Shown here piece by piece: positions 59,271-64,000 of a stretch of DNA of 64,000 nt. A program made the translations under genes and the position numbers. Numbering within the stretch: position 1 is the stretch's first letter; each line of letters starts with the position of its first letter. The notes under the pieces were generated by a model. The model was not told where the DNA came from. It was given only the letters and a program-made list of their open reading frames with translations, and searched no databases. Where the stretch lies: the NCBI RefSeq assembly GCF_036322705.1, contig NZ_AP027270.1:1799501-1863500 (forward strand). The letters run 5' to 3'. Source of the stretch: Maricaulis maris (GTDB lineage: Bacteria > Pseudomonadota > Alphaproteobacteria > Caulobacterales > Maricaulaceae).

Positions 59271-60167
59271 ATGCACGCCATTGTCAAAGCGCTCTGCCTC
59301 GGTCTGGGCCTCACCAGCCTGACCGCACCGGTCCTCGCCGACGACGCGACCGCCGCGATTTTCGGCGAGCGTCAGCTGGCGATGGCGGTGGATACGCGCT
59401 GCGGCCTGTTCACGTCGAACCAGCGCATGGCGCTCGACGCGGCCCGCCTGCAGGCCCGCGGCCTGTTGCTGCGCGAGGGCATCTCGCAATACGCGCTGGA
59501 TGACTATACCCGCGACCTGCAACAGCAGGCCGCCGGCATTGCCTGCAACGACCCCGCCGTCGCCGACCTGCAGGCCCGCGTGGTCGAGGGCTTTGTCGGC
59601 TGGGTCCGGATCCGCTCGATGGACTTCCCGGGCGCCCATTTCACCTGGACCGCCAGCCGCAGCACCATGCCGGACATGGCCGTCTGGTCGGTCGTCCAGG
59701 ACCAGGGCGACCTCAAGATCGGCGTCTCGACCCGCGATGGCGAGCGCCGGCTCAGCCTGGCCCTGCCCGGCGGCCAGACCGCGACCAGCGCCATCCTGAT
59801 CCTGCGCGACATGGAACGTCAGCCGACCCTCTATGACGCCACCATGGGCGGTACCTATACCGGCCCGACCGACGCGCCCTGGGCGCGCTGGACCCCACCG
59901 CGCTTTGCCCAGTCCCGCCACTGGGCCTCCGGTCGCACGACCGGTGCGGACGCGGCCGACCTGGCCGGCAGCGCGCAAGCGACCCTGTTCGATTTCCCGA
60001 TGTCGACCGCCGACGCGCTCGCCGCTCGCGATCCGCGCGAGACCGCCCGCGTCGAACTGATGGATCGCCGCGGCAATATCATCGCCAGCCACTATATCGA
60101 GATCGGCGATTTCGGCGCCGCCCTGGCCTTCCTGCGCAGTGCCGATCGCGGCGAGACGCCGAGCTAG
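59271..60167 (+). CDS. Secreted protein of unknown function
   Basis: A 298-aa protein with a signal peptide (IVKALCLGLGLTSLTAPVLADD), an N-terminal helical part with two cysteines (VDTRCGLFTSNQRMALDAARLQARGLLLREGISQ; AAGIACNDPAVADLQARVVEGF) and a beta-rich second half. No family recognised. It lies 89 bp downstream of the BcsB-like gene on the same strand, with TTAACC just after that gene's stop, so it may be a partner or have its own promoter. Confidence 0.65.
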   Translation: MHAIVKALCLGLGLTSLTAPVLADDATAAIFGERQLAMAVDTRCGLFTSNQRMALDAARLQARGLLLREGISQYALDDYTRDLQQQAAGIACNDPAVADLQARVVEGFVGWVRIRSMDFPGAHFTWTASRSTMPDMAVWSVVQDQGDLKIGVSTRDGERRLSLALPGGQTATSAILILRDMERQPTLYDATMGGTYTGPTDAPWARWTPPRFAQSRHWASGRTTGADAADLAGSAQATLFDFPMSTADALAARDPRETARVELMDRRGNIIASHYIEIGDFGAALAFLRSADRGETPS

Positions 60168-60362
60168 CCGCGCCCCCGAACGCCCCCGTTTCCCGGTAAC
60201 AAAACGCCCCGGCGCCGCACCCGGCACTGGGCATGCTGCACTGCAGCGGCTATGACCCGCACCGGAGCCGTGGCATGACGCCCGGCGGGCGCATATCGGC
60301 GCGTCCTGATCCGGCCCCGAATTCGCCACTCGGACCCGCGCAGTGAAAGTTCAGCCTCGACC

Positions 60363-61946
60363 ATGCTCACGATCTCCAATCTCGACTATCGCATCGGCGA
60401 ACGATCCCTGTTCGAGAATGCCTCGGCACAGATCTCCGGCGGCTGGAAAGTCGGCCTCGTCGGCCGCAACGGAACCGGCAAGTCGACCCTGCTGCGGCTG
60501 ATCCGCGAAGAGATCGACCAGCCCTCCTCCGACAAGTCGATCCGCCTGCAGCGCGGGGCCCGGATGGGCTGGGTCGCCCAGGAGGTACAGCCCTCCGACA
60601 CCACCATTCTGGACGTGGTGCTCGCCACCGACGCCGAGCGTCACAGCCTGATGCAGGAATCCGAGACCGCCACCGACCCCGACCGGATCGCCGAGATCTA
60701 TGTGCGTCTCGCCGATATCGACGCCTGGACGGCCGAGGCCCGTGCTGCCGAAGTCCTGATGGGTCTGGGCTTCACCGATGCCGACCTGTCGCGGCCGAGC
60801 CGGGAGTTTTCCGGTGGCTGGCGCATGCGCGCCGCGATTGCCGGTGTGCTCTTCTCCCAGCCGGACCTCCTCCTGCTCGACGAGCCGACCAACTATCTCG
60901 ATCTCGAGGGCGCGGCCTGGCTGGAAACCTATCTCAAGAGCTACCCGCACACCGTGCTGATCGTCTCGCACGACCGCGAAATGCTGAACCGCTGCGTTAC
61001 CCACACGCTGGCACTGGAGCACAAGCAGCTCTCGATCTCGCCCGGTGGCTATGACGCCTGGCTGAAATTGCGGGCCGCCAAGACCGCCCTGCTGGAAAGC
61101 CAGCGCGCCAAACAGGAAGCCGACCGCGCCCACCTGCAATCCTTCGTCGACCGCTTCGGCGCCAAGGCCTCCAAGGCCAGCCAGGCGCAGTCGCGCGTGA
61201 AACAACTGCAGAAGATGCAGGAAATCACCATCCCGCTGGCCGAGCGCACGACGCCCTTCTCCTTTCCGACCTCGACCGACAAGCTCGCCGCGCCGCTGCT
61301 GCAATTGCGCGATGCGGCCGTCGGTTATGGCGAGGACGCCAAGATCCTCGACAAGGTCGATCTGCGTCTCGATCCGGATGACCGCATCGCCATTATCGGG
61401 GCCAATGGCCAGGGCAAGACCACGCTGGTCAAATCCATCGCCCGGCGCTTGCCACTGATGTCGGGCGAACGCACCGCAGCGCGCTCGCTGCGCATCGGGT
61501 ATTTCTCGCAGGACCAGATGGATGAGCTGCGCCCGGGCGAAACGGTGCTGGACCATGTCCGCGACGTCCTGCCCGAAGGCACCACCCCGTCCCGCTGCCG
61601 GGCCGTCTCGGCCGCGATGGGCTTTTCCCACGAGAAGGTCGAGACCAATATCGAGAAACTGTCCGGCGGCGAGAAGGTCCGCCTCCTGCTCGGCCTGATG
61701 TCGCTGGAAAAGCCGCACATCCTGATCCTGGACGAACCGACCTCCCACCTCGATATCGACAGCCGCGAGGCCCTGATCTACGCGCTCAACGACTATAACG
61801 GCGCCGTCGTCCTGATCACCCACGACGTCTATCTCGCCGAAGGCACCGCCGACCAGCTCTGGCTGGTCAAGGACGGTCGTGCCGACCGCTATGACGGCAA
61901 CCTCACGGATTACAAGAAGCTGATCCTGCAAGCGGATAAACGGTAG
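60363..61946 (+). CDS. ABC-F family ATPase
   Basis: A 527-aa protein with two ATPase domains and no membrane segments. Domain 1 has Walker A GRNGTGKST (34-42), signature FSGGWRMR and Walker B LLLLDEPTNYLD. The ABC-F linker is helical (about 240-310). Domain 2 has GANGQGKTT, LSGGEKVRLLLGL, ILILDEPTSHLD and a conserved HD. ABC-F proteins act on the ribosome, for example in translation of difficult sequences or antibiotic protection. Subfamily not fixed; closest in look to Uup/YheS. Confidence 0.92.
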   Translation: MLTISNLDYRIGERSLFENASAQISGGWKVGLVGRNGTGKSTLLRLIREEIDQPSSDKSIRLQRGARMGWVAQEVQPSDTTILDVVLATDAERHSLMQESETATDPDRIAEIYVRLADIDAWTAEARAAEVLMGLGFTDADLSRPSREFSGGWRMRAAIAGVLFSQPDLLLLDEPTNYLDLEGAAWLETYLKSYPHTVLIVSHDREMLNRCVTHTLALEHKQLSISPGGYDAWLKLRAAKTALLESQRAKQEADRAHLQSFVDRFGAKASKASQAQSRVKQLQKMQEITIPLAERTTPFSFPTSTDKLAAPLLQLRDAAVGYGEDAKILDKVDLRLDPDDRIAIIGANGQGKTTLVKSIARRLPLMSGERTAARSLRIGYFSQDQMDELRPGETVLDHVRDVLPEGTTPSRCRAVSAAMGFSHEKVETNIEKLSGGEKVRLLLGLMSLEKPHILILDEPTSHLDIDSREALIYALNDYNGAVVLITHDVYLAEGTADQLWLVKDGRADRYDGNLTDYKKLILQADKR

Positions 61947-61985
61947 AGCGGCGCAGGCCGGGATCCGGCCTTCTCATCGCCACCA

Positions 61986-62140
61986 CCACCGTCATCCCAC
62001 GGTGACCGCGACGCGGGCATCCGGGGGACCTTCTCTACCAGATCCGCAGTACTGCCCCCGACCTCAACGCTTCACCTCGCGCCCCAAACGCTGAGGTCCC
62101 CCGGATCCCGGCTGGCGCCGGGACCGTGGGATGACGGTGG
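61986..62140. repeat. Palindromic element A, copy 3
   Basis: 155 bp bounded by CCACCGTCATCCCACGGT and its inverse. It is very similar to copy 4 along the whole length, including a shared middle (CTACCAGATCCGCAGTACTG). It starts 39 bp after the ABC-F gene. The 810-bp gap before the helicase holds this copy, element B copy 2 and copy 4 and no convincing gene. Confidence 0.88.
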
Positions 62141-62197
62141 GAGTGATGACAGGTCTAGTTGGGAAGCGGTGTCCCAACGCGCCTGACGCAGATCCAT

Positions 62198-62325
62198 CCA
62201 TAAATCACTTGTCAGCCAGCGGGCCGTATCCGGTTCTTCAGGTCAAGGGTGTAACCGCTCAGCGGCCCGTCGGGCCCTTGACCTGAAGAACCGGATACGG
62301 CGAACTCCCGGCAAGCGGTTTATGG
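62198..62325. repeat. Palindromic element B, copy 2
   Basis: 128 bp. The inner 27-bp arms at 62223-62249 and 62275-62301 are perfect inverse complements, with a CCGC-TCA-GCGG hairpin between them. The outer arms are CCATAAATCACTTG and CAAGCGGTTTATGG. Compared with copy 1, several stem bases differ on both sides in a way that keeps pairing. Confidence 0.9.
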
Positions 62326-62373
62326 CGGGCTGTGCGCCGCGGGCGCCCGCTTTTCTTACCCATCCCCCCACCA

Positions 62374-62524
62374 CCACCGTCATCCCACGGTGACCGCGAA
62401 GCGGGCATCCGGGGGACCTTCGCTACCAGATCCGCAGTACTGCCCCCAACCTCACCACTTCACCTCGCGCCCAAGCGCTGAGGTCCCCCGGATCGTCTCT
62501 CCGCCACGACCGTGGGATGACGGT
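62374..62524. repeat. Palindromic element A, copy 4
   Basis: 151 bp, the near twin of copy 3, bounded by CCACCGTCATCCCACGGT and ACCGTGGGATGACGGT. Following sequence up to the helicase start (232 bp) has no recognisable feature. Confidence 0.88.
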
Positions 62525-62756
62525 GAGGCTGAGGAGCGAACCGGCCATAAGGCCTCTCCCATATTCCGCCCCCCCCCTCACCCCCACATCTGCATGACCG
62601 CCCTGCTGTCGCACGATTGGCCTTTTGCCTCTGACCTGTGCTACAGCCGCGTTCGTATTCCGGCCAGTCGCCCTATCGGCGCCCTTACCGGGACGACGAT
62701 GGAACCCGGCCACTGATGGGTGTGGTCGGCATTTTGGCACTGGAACACAGCTTTAT

Positions 62757-64000
62757 ATGACTCTGAATCCCCGCATTGCGCCGGCGCTCGCCGCTGCGCT
62801 TGAAAAGAAGGGCTATGCAGCCCTTACCGAAGTCCAGTCCGCCGTGATCGCGGAAGACGCCGACGGGCGCGACCTGCTGGTCTCGGCCCAGACCGGCTCC
62901 GGCAAGACCGCCGCCTTCGGCATGGCCCTCGCCCCGACCCTGCTCGGTGACGACAATGAATTTGGCCAGCCCGACCTGCCGATGGCCCTGATCGTGGCAC
63001 CGACGCGCGAACTCGCCCTGCAGGTCCAGCGCGAACTGGCCTGGCTCTATGGCGATGCGCGCGGCCAGATCGCCTCCTGCGTCGGCGGCATGGATCCGCG
63101 CACCGAACGCCGCACGCTCGAGCGCGGCTGTCACATCGTGGTCGGCACACCCGGCCGCCTGCGCGACCATATCGAACGCGGCGCCCTCGACATGTCGGCC
63201 CTGCGCGCCGTGGTCCTGGACGAAGCCGACGAGATGCTCGATTTCGGCTTCCGCGAAGACCTCGAATACATTCTCGATGCCGCCCCGGCGAGCCGTCGCA
63301 CCCTGTTGTTCTCGGCCACCGTGCCGCGCGCCATCGCCGATATCGCCCGCCGCTTCCAGAAGGACGCGCTGCGCATCTCGACGGTCTCCGAGCGCGGCCA
63401 GCATGCCGATATCGAATACCGCGCCCTCTCGGTCGCGCCGTCCGACCGGGAAAACGCGATCATCAATGTTCTGCGTTACTACGATGCCGAGCGCGCCATC
63501 ATCTTCTGCGCCACGCGCGAAGCCGTGAACCGGCTGTCGGCCCGTTTCGGCAATCGCGGCTTTGCCGCCGTAGCCCTGTCCGGCGAGCTGACCCAGAAGG
63601 AACGGACCCACGCCCTGCAGGCCCTGCGCGATGGCCGGGCCCGGGTCTGTGTGGCGACCGATGTCGCCGCCCGCGGGATCGACCTGCCGGGTCTGGAACT
63701 GGTCATCCACGCCGACCTGCCGACCAATTCCGACGTGCTGCTGCACCGCTCGGGCCGGACCGGCCGGGCCGGCGCCAAGGGGGTGTGCGCGATCATCGTC
63801 CCGCACACGCGCCGTGGCCGCGCCCAGCGCCTTCTGCGCGATGCCAAGCTGCAGGCCGAATGGGCCGACGCGCCGACCGCCGATGACGTCCGCGCCCGCG
63901 ATCGCGAGCGCCTGATGGCCGACCCGATCCTGACCGAGGCCGCCGACGAGGAACTGGCCGCCGACGCCAAAATCCTGCTCGAGAAATTCAGCGCCGAGCA
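62757..64000 (+). CDS. DEAD-box RNA helicase (partial, C-terminus outside window)
   Basis: The plus strand is open from the ATG at 62757 to the window end, giving 414 residues. Motifs in order: Q-motif region (YAALTEVQSAVI), motif I AQTGSGKT (44-51), Ia PTRELALQ, Ib VGTPGRLRDH, II DEADEM, III SAT, then helicase C with FCATREAVNRLSARF, VATDVAARGIDLPGL and HRSGRTGRAG. It unwinds RNA, in ribosome assembly or decay; the missing C-terminal tail would tell DeaD/CsdA from DbpA-like types. Confidence 0.94.
   Translation, partial: MTLNPRIAPALAAALEKKGYAALTEVQSAVIAEDADGRDLLVSAQTGSGKTAAFGMALAPTLLGDDNEFGQPDLPMALIVAPTRELALQVQRELAWLYGDARGQIASCVGGMDPRTERRTLERGCHIVVGTPGRLRDHIERGALDMSALRAVVLDEADEMLDFGFREDLEYILDAAPASRRTLLFSATVPRAIADIARRFQKDALRISTVSERGQHADIEYRALSVAPSDRENAIINVLRYYDAERAIIFCATREAVNRLSARFGNRGFAAVALSGELTQKERTHALQALRDGRARVCVATDVAARGIDLPGLELVIHADLPTNSDVLLHRSGRTGRAGAKGVCAIIVPHTRRGRAQRLLRDAKLQAEWADAPTADDVRARDRERLMADPILTEAADEELAADAKILLEKFSAE

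Noticed and set aside
62390-62716. Plus-strand open frame of 108 codons before the helicase
   Set aside because: It lies mostly in repeat element A and has no protein-like composition.

Overview
The window is high-GC, densely coded alphaproteobacterial chromosome. A gene transfer agent (GTA) cluster of the Rhodobacter capsulatus type, a DivJ/PleC/PdhS-type sensor kinase, DUF2336, DUF1491 and DUF1289 proteins, CcmE and GlnE together point to the Caulobacterales/Hyphomonadales side of the class, something like Maricaulis. That placement comes from gene content alone. I saw no tRNA, rRNA, CRISPR array or insertion sequence. Layout: 1-8 kb holds housekeeping and metabolic genes (DUF3253, thioesterase, hexapeptide acyltransferase, Baeyer-Villiger-type monooxygenase, CNT nucleoside transporter, retropepsin-like protease, TauE exporter, DusA). 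8-13 kb is a signalling block: EAL phosphodiesterase, single-domain response regulator and a PleC-like hybrid of PAS and kinase domains. 13-15.5 kb is an operon of EF-hand protein, ECF sigma factor, anti-sigma-like protein and Metal_resist-like protein. 15.5-22.2 kb is degP, response regulator, kinase and glnE. 22.2-29.6 kb contains a hydrolase-OsmC fusion, ccmE, a DUF938 methyltransferase, and a PepSY/response regulator/kinase system next to a J-domain protein. Both two-component systems have a tandem repeat with 11-bp spacing upstream, probably for autoregulation. 29.7-45.5 kb is the GTA structural cluster on the minus strand, running orfg1, g2, g3, g3.5, g4, g5, g6, g8, g9, g10, g10.1, g11, g12, g13, g14, g15. 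Packaging motor, portal, protease, capsid, connector, tail, tape measure, baseplate hub, peptidase and host-specificity protein are all open. No orfg7 (head-closure) homologue is visible. Three extra cargo units interrupt it: a DUF4258/HTH toxin-antitoxin-like pair between g2 and g3, two small membrane-protein genes on the opposite strand between g6 and g5, and a DUF4760 gene between g8 and g9. Intrinsic terminators in the GTA direction stand before g1, before g3 and before g9, so the cluster as read here should need readthrough or antitermination, or extra promoters. 46-64 kb returns to chromosomal genes: YcgN-like protein, PBP1A-type penicillin-binding protein, a voltage-gated cation channel, GGDEF-EAL protein, PAN-domain protein, DUF2336, MscS channel, peptide chain release factor 3, DUF1491, a BcsB-like membrane protein, an ABC-F ATPase and a DEAD-box RNA helicase cut by the window edge. 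Two families of intergenic palindromic repeats occur. Family A has four copies and family B has two. They sit inside the GTA cluster and again in the 810-bp gap before the helicase. The family B stem shows compensatory base changes between its copies.
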